Notes: generated by a model from the sequence alone, not told the origin. A DNA stretch of 63,731 bases from Burkholderiaceae bacterium (GCA_019234815.1 JAFALA010000070.1:1-63731), one strand, 5' to 3'; positions 28,340 through 37,484 are shown, counted from the first letter of the stretch. Numbers and translations are program-made.

Positions 28340-31300
28340 ATGAAGTTCTTGCGACAACGACAGGAAGTCCGCGACTCGGGTGCCGACGCCGCTGCGTCCG
28401 TGCCGCCCTCCGCTTCGTCGTCGCCGTGGACGTCGCGCAGGCTGTTCTGGCTGCTGGTGCTGGTCGGGACAGCGGTGCTGGCTTGGACGGTCCGCGCCGA
28501 ATACCTGACTTCCAGCCTGGAGGCGCATCGACTGAGCAAGCTGGCCGGGCAGCTAACATTCCAAGTCGAGCCGGGTCCCAGCGACGCCATCCGCTACCCC
28601 GGAGCGGGCCCCTACGACCTGCGGCTGGGCTATGCGCGGCTGCCACATTTCATCGACGGGCTGCACCGCCAGGGCTACGAGGTGACGGCCCAGGCGCGCA
28701 TGTCACCGGATCTCCTGGCGCTGCGAGACTGGGGCCTCTCCACGATCTACCGGGAGAAGGACGAGAGCGGCTTGGATCTCGCCGAGTGCCACGGCCTAAC
28801 CCTGTATTCGCAGCGTTTCCCGCGGCGGGTCTACGGGAGCTTCGATGCGGTGCCGCGGCTGCTCGTGGATTCCCTGCTGTTTGTCGAGAATCGCGAGCTG
28901 CTCGATCCCGAGCATCCCGAGCGCAATCCCGCCATCGAATGGGACCGGTTTTCAAAGGCGGCGCTGGACCAGGCCCATCACCTGGTGGACGATTCGCATC
29001 GCGCGCCGGGCGGCAGCACGCTGGCCACCCAAATTGAAAAGTATCGCCATTCGCCGGAAGGCCGCACCGATTCCGGCCTGGAGAAGCTGCGCCAGATGGC
29101 TTCGGCCTCGGTGCGCGCCTACCTCGACGGCGAGAACACGCTCGCTGCGCGGCGTCGGATCGTGCTGAGTTATCTGAACACGGTGCCGCTGTCAGCCCAG
29201 TCCGGCTTCGGCGAGGTGAACGGCGTCGGCGACGGCCTGTGGGCCTGGTATGCGCGCGACTTCAACGAAGTGAATGAACTGCTGCGCGGGCTGAGCGGGA
29301 GGCAGGGAGAGCCTGGCAAGCAGGTGGCCGGCCCGGCGCCCGGGCGTGCGCTGGCTTACAAGCAGGCGCTGTCGCTGCTGATCGCGCAGCGCCGGCCGTC
29401 GCATTACTTGGTGCAGGGCGAGGCCGATCTCAACGGCTTGACCAACAGCTATCTGCGCGTCATGACCGACGCCGGCGTCATTCCCGCCGCGCTGCGCGAT
29501 GCGGCGCTGCCGATCGAGTTGAAGCTGCGCACGCAGGCGCCGGAAGAAATGCAGGGCTCGTTCATCGACCGCAAGGCGGCCACCGCGGTGCGCGGCAAGC
29601 TGGCCATCGCGCTGGGCATGCCGCGTGCCTACGATCTGGATCGCCTGGACTTGCGCGCCAGCACGACGCTCAACGGCGAGGTGCAGCGCGCGGCCACCGA
29701 GCTGCTGCGCAGCCTGGGCGACCCTAAAACCGCCAAGGCCGCGGGACTCTACGGCTTCAGGCTGTTCAACGAGGGCGACGACACCAGCAAGATCGTCTTC
29801 AGCTTCACGTTGTTCGAGCGCGGCGAGGGGGCCAACCTGCTGCGCGTGCAGACCGACAATGTCGACCAGCCCTTCGACCTGAACGAAGGCGCGCGGCTCG
29901 ACTTCGGCTCCACCGCGAAATTCAGGACCCTTGTCACCTATCTGGAGCTGGTGGCCGAACTTCACGCCAATTGGAGCAAGCTGTCGCCCGAGGCGCTGTC
30001 GGCTGTATCGGTCCACCCCAAGGACCAGCTCGCGCGCTGGGCACGCGACTACCTGCGGCAGACTCCGGGGGCGAGCCTCAAGGCCATGCTGGAGGCGGCC
30101 ATGGATCGCAGCTACTCCGGCAATCCGGGCGAGACCTTCTTCACGGGCAGCGGCGCGCATCATTTCGAGAACTTCGAACCCGAGGAGGACCACCAGATGT
30201 TCACCGTGCGCGAGGCCCTCAAGCACTCGGTGAACCTCGCTTTCGTCCGCATCCTGCGCGACGTGGTCTATCACCTGATAAGCCAGTCGGCCAAGGCCAA
30301 TGAGGCGCTGCTGGATGACCGCGACGATCCGGCCCGCATGGAATACCTCTCGCGTTTCGCGGACCAGGAGGGGCGCGAGTTCCTCGTCCGCTTCTACCGC
30401 AAGTACAAGGGCAGGAGTGCCGGGGAGGCCGAGGAGCTGCTGCTGCACAGCCGCACGCAGGCGGGGCTCGCGGCGGCCTTCTTCGGGCTGGAGCCGCAAG
30501 CGGACGCGCAGGATCTCGGCGCATTCCTGGCACGCCGACTGGGCAGCGACAAGCGACCGGGCGACAAGGCCCTGCAGGACCTGGTCGCGAAATACGGGCC
30601 CGAGCGCTGGTCGCTGGCCGATCGCGGCTATCTGGCCGGCGTGCATCCGCTGGAGCTGTGGGTGGCAAGCCAGCTGCGCCACCGGCCCGACGCGAGCCTG
30701 AGCGATCTGGTGGCGCAAAGCCGCGAGCAGCGCCAGGACGTGTATGCCTGGCTTTTCAAGACCCGCCACAAGGGTGCGCAGGACAGGCGCATCCGCAACC
30801 TGATCGAGCAGGAGGCCTTCGGCGAGATCCTGCGCCGCTGGCGGCGCCTGGGCTATCCCTTCGAAATGCTCACACCCTCCTATGCGACCGCGCTGGGTGC
30901 CTCGGGCGACAGGCCCGCGGCGCTGGCCGAGCTGATGGGCATCATCGTGAATCATGGCGTGAGGCAGCCGGTCGTGCGGGTACCCAGCCTGCAGTTCGGC
31001 TCAGGCACACCCTACGAGACCCGGCTCGAGGTCCAGCCCGCGAAGGGTGAGCGCCTGCTGCCTGCCGAGGTGGCCGATACCGTGCACGAGGCGCTGGCCG
31101 GCGTGGTGGAGGGGGGCACCGCCGGGCGGCTGAAGGGCAGCTTTGTCCTCAAGGACGGCACGGTGGTGCAGGCGGGCGGCAAGACCGGTACCGGCGACCA
31201 CCGCTTCACGGTCGTCGGCAAGGGTGGGCAGATCGTGTCATCGCGCGTGGTCTCGCGCACAGGCGCCTTGGTCTTCTATATCGGGGACCGGTATTTCGGC

Positions 31301-31486
31301 ACCATCGTGGCCTATGTGCAGGAACCCTATGCGGCCCGCTACAAGTTCACGAGCGCATTGCCGGCGCAGTTGCTCAAGGCCCTGGTGCCGACCTTGCTGC
31401 CCTTGCTGAACGAGGAGCACAGTTGCAAGGTCCCGGGGGCGCTGGTCCGGCCCAAGGAGCCGACGACCGGCGCGGAGCGATTGTGA
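28340..31486 (+). CDS. large class A penicillin-binding protein (GT51 plus transpeptidase)
   Basis: 1048 aa from ATG 28340. One TM near the N-terminus (about 35-55, FWLLVLVGTAVLAW). The GT51 domain shows LLFVENRELLD (catalytic Glu) and GGSTLATQIEKY. The transpeptidase domain has the SxxK serine in DFGSTAKFRTL (about 523), SxN in KHSVNLAF (about 629) and KTGTGD (about 946). The gap of some 315 residues between SxN and KTG is far larger than in PBP1a/1b. It is filled by charged, helical sequence (for example EYLSRFADQEGREFLVRFYR). It should polymerise and possibly cross-link peptidoglycan in the periplasm; the role of the insertion is unknown. Confidence 0.87.
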   Translation: MKFLRQRQEVRDSGADAAASVPPSASSSPWTSRRLFWLLVLVGTAVLAWTVRAEYLTSSLEAHRLSKLAGQLTFQVEPGPSDAIRYPGAGPYDLRLGYARLPHFIDGLHRQGYEVTAQARMSPDLLALRDWGLSTIYREKDESGLDLAECHGLTLYSQRFPRRVYGSFDAVPRLLVDSLLFVENRELLDPEHPERNPAIEWDRFSKAALDQAHHLVDDSHRAPGGSTLATQIEKYRHSPEGRTDSGLEKLRQMASASVRAYLDGENTLAARRRIVLSYLNTVPLSAQSGFGEVNGVGDGLWAWYARDFNEVNELLRGLSGRQGEPGKQVAGPAPGRALAYKQALSLLIAQRRPSHYLVQGEADLNGLTNSYLRVMTDAGVIPAALRDAALPIELKLRTQAPEEMQGSFIDRKAATAVRGKLAIALGMPRAYDLDRLDLRASTTLNGEVQRAATELLRSLGDPKTAKAAGLYGFRLFNEGDDTSKIVFSFTLFERGEGANLLRVQTDNVDQPFDLNEGARLDFGSTAKFRTLVTYLELVAELHANWSKLSPEALSAVSVHPKDQLARWARDYLRQTPGASLKAMLEAAMDRSYSGNPGETFFTGSGAHHFENFEPEEDHQMFTVREALKHSVNLAFVRILRDVVYHLISQSAKANEALLDDRDDPARMEYLSRFADQEGREFLVRFYRKYKGRSAGEAEELLLHSRTQAGLAAAFFGLEPQADAQDLGAFLARRLGSDKRPGDKALQDLVAKYGPERWSLADRGYLAGVHPLELWVASQLRHRPDASLSDLVAQSREQRQDVYAWLFKTRHKGAQDRRIRNLIEQEAFGEILRRWRRLGYPFEMLTPSYATALGASGDRPAALAELMGIIVNHGVRQPVVRVPSLQFGSGTPYETRLEVQPAKGERLLPAEVADTVHEALAGVVEGGTAGRLKGSFVLKDGTVVQAGGKTGTGDHRFTVVGKGGQIVSSRVVSRTGALVFYIGDRYFGTIVAYVQEPYAARYKFTSALPAQLLKALVPTLLPLLNEEHSCKVPGALVRPKEPTTGAERL

Positions 31487-31506
31487 ATGCTGTGGGCCGC
31501 TCGCAC

Positions 31507-31719
31507 CTATCCGGGTCCTTGCTCAAGAGCCACCAGAATGTGCCCGAGCAATTGACTCATCTTGTGTAGACCACCCAGGTAGAAATGAGCTTTCGACGGA
31601 TGGCCGGTGCGGCCCACTTTGGGGGGGCAGCCAGTCGTCGGGTGCGCGCCTGAAAACGGGCTCGTCATTGACGTCGTCCCAGACGAAGACTGCTGAAGCT
31701 GACTGTGTTGAGTTGACAC
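31507..31719 (-). pseudogene. possible frameshifted gene remnant
   Basis: On the minus strand one frame reads VFVWDDVNDEPVFRRAPDDW up to a run of seven G (plus strand about 31620-31626); a different frame after it reads protein-like to a stop (HFYLGGLHKMSQLLGHILVA). The two halves joined look like the end of a gene broken at the homopolymer. I do not recognise the family. The rest of the 31487-31729 gap shows nothing. Confidence 0.3.
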
Positions 31720-31729
31720 GGCCCCCCGG

Positions 31730-32656
31730 TCAGGGCCTGGATCTCACGACCAGGGCCTCATGCAGTTTCGGCCCGAAGAATTCAATGAAAGCGCGGACCG
31801 CGGGAGAGGAGCGGGCACTGCTGGCGTAAAGCGCGAACACGCCGATGTCTGGCGTCACCTGCCAGTCCTGCATCACGTGCCGAAGGCGCCCTGCGTCGAT
31901 GTCGTCCTGCACCATGAAGGCCGGCAACACCGTGAAGCCCAGGCCGTCGATGGCGGCGCGCAGCAGCACGTCGCCATTGTTGGAACACAGCGGGCCCCGC
32001 GTCGACACGCTGATCGCCTTGGGGGATTCCGTGTCGGCGGGACGAAATTGCCACGGCAGCACCACGCCCGCTTCACCGTACGCAAGGCAGGTGAGGCGCG
32101 ACAGCTGATCCGGATGGGTCGGCTCGCCAACTGCGGCCAGGTGCGCCATTGAGACGACCAGCCAGCGGGGCGCGACGGCGATGGGGCGCGCGACAAGGTC
32201 TAGGTGCTCAGGCAACTGGGCGATTCTGAGCGTCACGTCTGCGCCGGTCTTGTTCGGGTCGATAAAGCGGTCGTCCAGATCGATGCGCAACTGCACCTCC
32301 GGATAGGCCGCGTTGAAGCTCGCGACCAGCGGTGCCAGGTAGCGCTGGCCAAAGCTCATCGGTGCATTCACGCGCAGGGCTCCGCGGGGTGCGCCGCTGA
32401 GCCCGCGCACCTCCCCCAAGGCCTCGTCGAACATCGCCACGATGGCTTCGGCGCGTCCCAGCAGGGCCTCGCCGGCGGTGCTCAGCGTGATGCTGCGGGT
32501 GCTGCGCGCAAACAAGGACGCCCCGACCTCCGATTCGAGCGTTGCGATCTGCTTGGAGACCTGGTCGCGCGTGAGCTCGAGCTTGCGGGCTGCGGCCGAG
32601 AAGCTGGCCAGGCGCGCGGCCTCAATGAACACGCGCAGGTGGTTGATGTGATCCAT
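31730..32656 (-). CDS. LysR-family transcriptional regulator
   Basis: 308 aa from ATG 32656 (MDHINHLRVFIEA), the standard LysR start; the open frame goes further upstream. HTH about 1-60 (SFSAAARKLELTRDQVSKQI), effector-binding domain about 90-300 of the CrgA/DmlR type (GALRVNAPMSFGQRYLAPLV; GADVTLRIAQLPEHLDLVAR). It is divergent from the isochorismatase-like gene with about 130 bases between starts, the classic arrangement for a regulator controlling its neighbour operon (inference). Confidence 0.92.
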   Translation of the reverse strand: MDHINHLRVFIEAARLASFSAAARKLELTRDQVSKQIATLESEVGASLFARSTRSITLSTAGEALLGRAEAIVAMFDEALGEVRGLSGAPRGALRVNAPMSFGQRYLAPLVASFNAAYPEVQLRIDLDDRFIDPNKTGADVTLRIAQLPEHLDLVARPIAVAPRWLVVSMAHLAAVGEPTHPDQLSRLTCLAYGEAGVVLPWQFRPADTESPKAISVSTRGPLCSNNGDVLLRAAIDGLGFTVLPAFMVQDDIDAGRLRHVMQDWQVTPDIGVFALYASSARSSPAVRAFIEFFGPKLHEALVVRSRP

Positions 32657-32784
32657 GTCAAGGATTGTCTCCAGTTTGGAGACAAGAGGGTGCCACGAAG
32701 CCGGCTTCCCGGCTGGGCCGGGACTGCCAACAATCCAGTCCCAGGCGCTTAGGAGCGTCCCACTCAACCGACAAGGAATCCATC

Positions 32785-33480
32785 ATGAGCAACCCGAAAC
32801 TTGAAGTCCTGACTCCGCAGAATTCGCAGCTGATCTTCATTGACCAGCAACCGCAGATGGCCTTTGGCGTGCAATCCATCGACCGCCAGACGCTGAAGAA
32901 CAACGTCGTCGGCCTGGCCAAGGCGGGCAGGGCCTTCGGCATTCCGACCACGATCACGACGGTCGAGACGCTGGGCTTCTCCGGCCCCACCTACCCGGAG
33001 CTGCTGGCCGTCTTCCCCGAGGCCCCGCTGCTGGAGCGCAGCTCCATGAACTCCTGGGACGACCAGAAGGTGCGCGACGCGCTGGCGCTCCATGCCGGCC
33101 AGGGCCGCAAGAAGATCGTCGTGTCGGGCCTGTGGACCGAGGTCTGCAACCTGAGCTTTGCCCTGTCGACCATGAACGACACCGACTACGAGATCTACAT
33201 GGTGGCCGACGCCAGCGGCGGCACCAGCAAGGATGCGCATGACTACGCCATGCAGCGCATGGTCCAGGCCGGCGTGGTGCCCGTCACCTGGCAGCAGGTG
33301 CTGCTGGAGTGGCAGCGCGACTGGGCGCGCAAGGACACTTATGACGCGACCATCGGCATCGTGCGTGAGCACAGCGGTGCCTACGGCATGGGCGTCGACT
33401 ATGCGTACACCATGGTTCACAAGGCGCCTGAGCGCGTGAGCCACGGCCCGGTGCTTGCCGCTCAGCCGGCAGGCAAGTAA
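32785..33480 (+). CDS. isochorismatase-family (YcaC-like) hydrolase
   Basis: 231 aa from ATG 32785 (AAGGA 7 bases before). Cysteine hydrolase fold: Asp about 20 in LIFIDQQPQMAFG, a conserved Cys in GLWTEVCNLSFA, and the cis-peptide region before it. TSKDAHDYAMQRM and VVPVTWQQVLLEWQRDW are typical of the YcaC-like branch, whose substrates are mostly unknown. First gene of a tightly packed plus-strand cluster (XapX, amidohydrolase, DoxX-like, DUF1275) facing a LysR gene. Amide or imide hydrolysis is a reasonable guess alongside the amidohydrolase. Confidence 0.9.
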   Translation: MSNPKLEVLTPQNSQLIFIDQQPQMAFGVQSIDRQTLKNNVVGLAKAGRAFGIPTTITTVETLGFSGPTYPELLAVFPEAPLLERSSMNSWDDQKVRDALALHAGQGRKKIVVSGLWTEVCNLSFALSTMNDTDYEIYMVADASGGTSKDAHDYAMQRMVQAGVVPVTWQQVLLEWQRDWARKDTYDATIGIVREHSGAYGMGVDYAYTMVHKAPERVSHGPVLAAQPAGK

Positions 33481-33504
33481 AAGCCAAGGCCGGGAGTATC
33501 CGCC

Positions 33505-33771
33505 ATGAAGGTTTATCTTTTGTCGCTTGGCGCCGGCCTGCTGGTGGGCGTCATCTATGCGCTGCTGCAGGTGCGCTCGCCGGCACCGCCGGCCATTGCA
33601 TTGCTGGGCCTGCTGGGCATGCTGGCCGGCGAACAACTGGTGCCGCTGGCAAAACGGACCCTGGCCGGCGAGCCGGTGACGCTGGCCTGGTTTCAAAGCG
33701 AATGCGCACCGAAGATGACCGGCGTCGCGGCGCCGCACGCCAGCACCACCCGCGCCGATAAGGAGAACTGA
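33505..33771 (+). CDS. XapX domain protein (DUF1427)
   Basis: 88 aa. Two hydrophobic helices (LLSLGAGLLVGVIYALLQV and PAIALLGLLGMLAGEQLVPL) with the conserved VRSPAPPAIALLGLLGM core of XapX proteins, then a hydrophilic tail. A small inner-membrane protein of unknown function, named for genes near xanthosine phosphorylase. Its stop directly abuts the amidohydrolase ATG, whose ribosome site (AAGGAGA) lies in its last codons. Confidence 0.92.
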   Translation: MKVYLLSLGAGLLVGVIYALLQVRSPAPPAIALLGLLGMLAGEQLVPLAKRTLAGEPVTLAWFQSECAPKMTGVAAPHASTTRADKEN

Positions 33772-35649
33772 ATGGACACCGCAGACCTCATCGTGTTCAA
33801 CGCATGCATCGAAACCCTGGACCGCGAACGGCCTCAGGCCAAGGCCCTCGCGGTGTGTGGCGGCCGCTTCGTCGCGGTGGGTGAAGACGCGGACATCATG
33901 CCGCTGCGCGGCGCCGGTACACGGGTCATCGACGCCCGGGGCAAGCGAATCATTCCGGGGCTTATCGACAGCCACATCCACCTGATTCGCGGCGGCCTCA
34001 ACTTCAACCTCGAGCTGCGCTGGGAAGGCGTGCCCACGCTGGCCGACGCGATGGCCATGCTCAAGGAGCAGGTGGACCGCACGCCGGCGCCGCAATGGGT
34101 GAGGGTGGTCGGCGGTTTCAGCGAGCACCAGTTTGCCGAGAAGCGCTTGCCCACCCTCGATGAGCTGAACGCCGTCGCGCCGCACACGCCGGTCTTCATC
34201 CTCCACCTTTACGACCGCGCCCTGCTCAACGCCGCAGCGCTGCGGGCCGTGGGCTACGACAAGGACACGCCCAACCCGCCGGGCGGCGAGATCCAGCGCG
34301 ATGCCGCCGGCCGGCCGACCGGCCTGCTGCTGGCTCGGCCCAACGCGCTCATCCTCTATTCCGCGCTGGCCCGCGGCCCCAAGCTCGCCCCGGACGATCA
34401 GGTCAACAGCACGCGGCTCTTCATGCGCGAGCTCAACCGCCTGGGCGTCACCAGCGTCATCGATGCCGGCGGCGGGTTCCAGAACTATCCCGAGGACTAC
34501 CAGATCATCGACAAGCTGGCCCGCGACAAGGAACTGACCCTTCGCATCGCCTACAACCTCTTCACGCAGAACAAGGGCGCCGAGCTGTCCGATTTCCAGC
34601 GCTGGAGCGACATGCTCGCGCCGCTGGCCGGCAGCGAGATGTACCGCCACAACGGCGCCGGCGAGATGCTGGTGTTCAGCGGCGCGGATTTCGAGGACTT
34701 CCGCGAGCCGCGCCCCGAGATGCCGCCCGGTATGGAGCCGGACCTGGAGGCCGTCGTGCGGCTGCTGGTGCAAAAGCGCTGGCCCTTCCGCATGCACGCC
34801 ACCTATGAGGAAACCATCAGCCGTGCGCTCGACGTGTTCGAGAAGGTGAATCGCGAGATCCCGTTCAACGGGCTGCATTGGTGGTTCGACCATGCCGAGA
34901 CCGTCAGCCTGCGCTCAATCGATCGCATCAAGGCCTTGGGCGGCGGCATCGCCGTGCAGCACCGCATGGCCTTCCAGGGCGAGTACTTCGTCGCCCGCTA
35001 CGGTGCCGAGGCTGCCCGCGCCACGCCGCCGGTGCGCCGCATGCTCGACGCCGGCGTGCCGGTGGGGGCCGGTACGGACGCAACGCGCGTGGCCTCCTAC
35101 AACCCCTGGACCAGCCTGGCCTGGCTCGTTACCGGAAAGACGGTAGGCGGCATGCGCATGTACGGCGAATCGAACCTGCTCGACCGCCACACCGCGCTGC
35201 GCCTTTGGACGAGCGGGAACACCTGGTTCAGCCACGACGAGGGCCGCAAGGGCCAGATCGCCGCCGGACAGCTGGCCGACTTCGCGCTGCTGAGCCGCGA
35301 CTATTTCAGCGTGCCCGAGGACGAGATCGGCGAGCTCTACGCCGAGCTGACCGTCATGGACGGCCGCGTGGTGCACGGCAGCGGCGACTTCTCGGGCGAG
35401 GCGCCGCCGCTGCCGCCGGCATCGCCCGACTGGTCCCCCGTCAAGCGCTTCGGCGGCCACTGGCATGCCAACCCGGCCGCCGGCCTCTTTACTCACCCGT
35501 CGGGCGCATCGACCCGCAATCTCGCGAGTTGCTGCGCGATGCCTTGCGGTGTGCACGGCCACTCCCATGAGCGGGCCTACCTGTCCAATGTGCCGGCCGA
35601 CGACCGCGGCTTCTGGGGCGCGCTTGGATGCGCTTGCTGGGCGTTCTGA
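33772..35649 (+). CDS. YtcJ-like amidohydrolase (amidohydrolase family 3)
   Basis: 625 aa metal-dependent hydrolase. N-terminal composite beta domain (ADLIVFNACIETLDRERPQA), HxH metal ligands in GLIDSHIHL, later His in FRMHATYEET and WWFDHAETV, and the metal/general-base Asp in GAGTDATRVASYNPW; C-terminal GQIAAGQLADFALLSRDYF. These are the marks of YtcJ/NfdA-type enzymes acting on C-N bonds such as N-substituted formamides. The last 50 or so residues form a Cys/His-containing extension (ASCCAMPCGVHGHSH). The enzyme is probably the catalytic core of the cluster with the YcaC-like hydrolase; the substrate is unknown. Confidence 0.9.
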   Translation: MDTADLIVFNACIETLDRERPQAKALAVCGGRFVAVGEDADIMPLRGAGTRVIDARGKRIIPGLIDSHIHLIRGGLNFNLELRWEGVPTLADAMAMLKEQVDRTPAPQWVRVVGGFSEHQFAEKRLPTLDELNAVAPHTPVFILHLYDRALLNAAALRAVGYDKDTPNPPGGEIQRDAAGRPTGLLLARPNALILYSALARGPKLAPDDQVNSTRLFMRELNRLGVTSVIDAGGGFQNYPEDYQIIDKLARDKELTLRIAYNLFTQNKGAELSDFQRWSDMLAPLAGSEMYRHNGAGEMLVFSGADFEDFREPRPEMPPGMEPDLEAVVRLLVQKRWPFRMHATYEETISRALDVFEKVNREIPFNGLHWWFDHAETVSLRSIDRIKALGGGIAVQHRMAFQGEYFVARYGAEAARATPPVRRMLDAGVPVGAGTDATRVASYNPWTSLAWLVTGKTVGGMRMYGESNLLDRHTALRLWTSGNTWFSHDEGRKGQIAAGQLADFALLSRDYFSVPEDEIGELYAELTVMDGRVVHGSGDFSGEAPPLPPASPDWSPVKRFGGHWHANPAAGLFTHPSGASTRNLASCCAMPCGVHGHSHERAYLSNVPADDRGFWGALGCACWAF

Positions 35650-35651
35650 CC

Positions 35652-36080
35652 ATGACATACCTTCCAATCTCTTCGTCCAAGCCCGATCGCAAGCTGCAGC
35701 GCCTCGCACTGCTGGCCTTGCTGGGTCCTTACCTCATCAGCGGCGTGCTCAAGCTGTTCGACTGGGGCGGCGCCCAAGCCGAAGTGGCCGCGCTGACCGG
35801 GCTGGCCCCAGGGCCGCTGTTGATGCTTGTCGCGGCTGGCGTCATCGTGCTGCAGCTCGGCGCCAGCCTCTGGCTGCTTTCGGAGCGGCGCGGCGCCTGG
35901 CTTGCCGCGCTGGCGCTGGCCGGCTTCACGCTGGTCGCCACCTTCCTTGCCCACACCTGGTGGCACTTGCCACCCGGCGCGGAGCGGGCCCAGGCCTTCA
36001 ACGGCTTCTGGGAGCACATCGCGCTGGTGGGTGCGCTGGTCTTTGCTGGCGCCACCAGCGACCGGAAGGACATGACATGA
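35652..36080 (+). CDS. DoxX-like membrane protein
   Basis: 142 aa from ATG 35652 (an in-frame ATG at 35628 lies inside the preceding gene). Four TM segments with the DoxX-type first helix (ALLGPYLISGVLKLFDWGGA) and a GFTLVATFLAHTWWHL third segment. Such proteins are small inner-membrane proteins of uncertain role, sometimes redox-linked. The stop overlaps the next start (ATGA), so it is coupled to the DUF1275 gene. Confidence 0.85.
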   Translation: MTYLPISSSKPDRKLQRLALLALLGPYLISGVLKLFDWGGAQAEVAALTGLAPGPLLMLVAAGVIVLQLGASLWLLSERRGAWLAALALAGFTLVATFLAHTWWHLPPGAERAQAFNGFWEHIALVGALVFAGATSDRKDMT

Positions 36081-36757
36081 CGCCGCCCACCACGGCCGTC
36101 CGCCGCCGTGCGGCGCTGCTGGCCCTGGCCGCGGCCTTTGTGGACACCGTCGGCTTCATCGGCCTGTTCGGCCTGTTCACGGCGCACGTGACCGGCAATT
36201 TCGTGCTCATCGGCGCCGAACTGGTCAGCCGCCACGACAAGATCTTCACCAAGCTGCTGGCGCTGCCGGTCTTCCTGGTCAGCGTGCTGCTGACCGCGCA
36301 GGCCGAGTACCTGCTGCAGCGGCGGGGCAAGCCGGCGGCGATGCTGCTGCTGGTCGTCGAAGCGGCGCTCATCGCTGCCGCCGCGATGCTTGCGATCGGT
36401 CTTCCCGCGCCGGGCCAGCCCGACGATGTCGTCACCATGTTGCTGGGCTTTACCTTGATTGGCGCCATGGGCGTGCAAAACGCGCTGATGCGCACCAGCC
36501 TGGCCGGCCCGGTGCAGACCACGGTGATGACGGGGAACGTGACGCAGACGGCCGTCGATCTGCTGGCCATGGCCGCCGGCCGCGCCGACGCGGCGGCGCG
36601 CACCCGGGTCTACAACGCGTGGCCAGCCATCGTGGCATTCGCAGCCGGCTCGGCGCTCGGCGCTGCCGGCTATGCCTGGCTGCGCTTCGACTGCCTGTGG
36701 CTGGCCGTGGCGCTCGTGGCGGCGGCCGCGCAAGTTACACGGGAGCCGCGCGACTGA
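36077..36757 (+). CDS. DUF1275 (YoaK) family membrane protein
   Basis: 226 aa with six predicted TM helices. Family marks: FVDTVGFIGLFGLFTAHVTG near the N-terminus (NFVLIGAEL follows) and GAMGVQNALMRTSLAGPVQT with VMTGNVTQTAVDL in the middle. Function unknown; a transport role is often assumed. ATG 36077 overlaps the DoxX-like stop. Last gene of the LysR-facing cluster. Confidence 0.9.
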   Translation: MTPPTTAVRRRAALLALAAAFVDTVGFIGLFGLFTAHVTGNFVLIGAELVSRHDKIFTKLLALPVFLVSVLLTAQAEYLLQRRGKPAAMLLLVVEAALIAAAAMLAIGLPAPGQPDDVVTMLLGFTLIGAMGVQNALMRTSLAGPVQTTVMTGNVTQTAVDLLAMAAGRADAAARTRVYNAWPAIVAFAAGSALGAAGYAWLRFDCLWLAVALVAAAAQVTREPRD

Positions 36758-36833
36758 GCCGCTGCCCGAGCGCAGCGCGATTGATCCCGCTCCAATACAC
36801 TCAAGCCAGACTAGCCTGAACGGAGCAACAGCC

Positions 36834-37358
36834 ATGCGGGTCGCAACTTCTCTTTTGGCGGCGGCAGCTTTTTCCCTTCTTCTCGCCTGCAGTACGGCGG
36901 TCTTGGTCGGAGCGCCAGACGTGCCCGCGGCTTTGCGTCCGCCGGCCGGCCAGACGGTCTATTTGGAGGCGCTGGCCACCGGGTTTCAGATCTACGAGTG
37001 CTCTCAGAAGAGCGACGCCAGCTACGAATGGATGTTCAAGGCTCCCGAGGCATCGCTGGCCACGCGCTCGGGCCAACAGCTTGGAACGCATTACGCCGGT
37101 CCGACCTGGGCGTCGACAGACGGCAGCGTGGTCGTTGGCGAGGTCAAGGCGAAAGATCCGGGGCCCACAGCCTCGGCAATTCCATGGCTGTTGCTGGGGG
37201 CCAAGACAAACAGCGGCACGGGCGTGTTCAGCGGCGCCCGAAGCATTCAGCGCGTCTCGACGAGCGGGGGACTTGCGCCCAGCGAGCCCTGCGGTGCGGG
37301 CAATCTTCACACCGTGGCCCGCGTGCCGTACACGGCCAGCTACTACTTTTATCGGTAA
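36834..37358 (+). CDS. DUF3455 lipoprotein
   Basis: 174 aa. The signal peptide ends in a lipobox-like LLACS (Cys about 19). The mature part matches DUF3455 proteins: VPAALRPPAGQTVYLEALAT, GFQIYECSQKSDASYEWMFK and HYAGPTWASTDGSVVVGEVK, ending in PYTASYYFYR. Usually secreted or periplasmic in bacteria and fungi; function unknown. It lies 76 bases after the DUF1275 gene with its own upstream gap and may be a separate transcript. Confidence 0.9.
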   Translation: MRVATSLLAAAAFSLLLACSTAVLVGAPDVPAALRPPAGQTVYLEALATGFQIYECSQKSDASYEWMFKAPEASLATRSGQQLGTHYAGPTWASTDGSVVVGEVKAKDPGPTASAIPWLLLGAKTNSGTGVFSGARSIQRVSTSGGLAPSEPCGAGNLHTVARVPYTASYYFYR

Positions 37359-37422
37359 GCACCCGCAGGGCGCTGGCCTTGCCGGGCTGCAACCGGATCG
37401 CGCGGAATTTGTCGATCGGCGC

Positions 37423-37476
37423 TTGACACGCAAGTAATCTCTTGCCTATATTATATGCAAGAGATTACTTGCGTGT
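37423..37476 (+). promoter_or_regulatory. promoter with 51-bp palindromic operator for the ArsR-type gene
   Basis: ACACGCAAGTAATCTCTTGC (37426-37445) and its exact complement (37457-37476) flank an 11-base A/T centre. The -35 box TTGACA (37423-37428) overlaps the left arm and TATATT (37447-37452, 18-base spacing) lies in the centre. A bound dimer would block the promoter, so the downstream ArsR-type protein probably represses itself here. Confidence 0.85.
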
Positions 37477-37484
37477 TACCGTTC

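Noticed and set aside
29192..30955. 587-codon minus frame inside the PBP gene
   Set aside because: Antisense shadow; PBP catalytic motifs on the plus strand decide the strand.
32764..34893. 709-codon minus frame over the isochorismatase and amidohydrolase genes
   Set aside because: Antisense shadow rich in Val/Ala/His/Gln with no motif.
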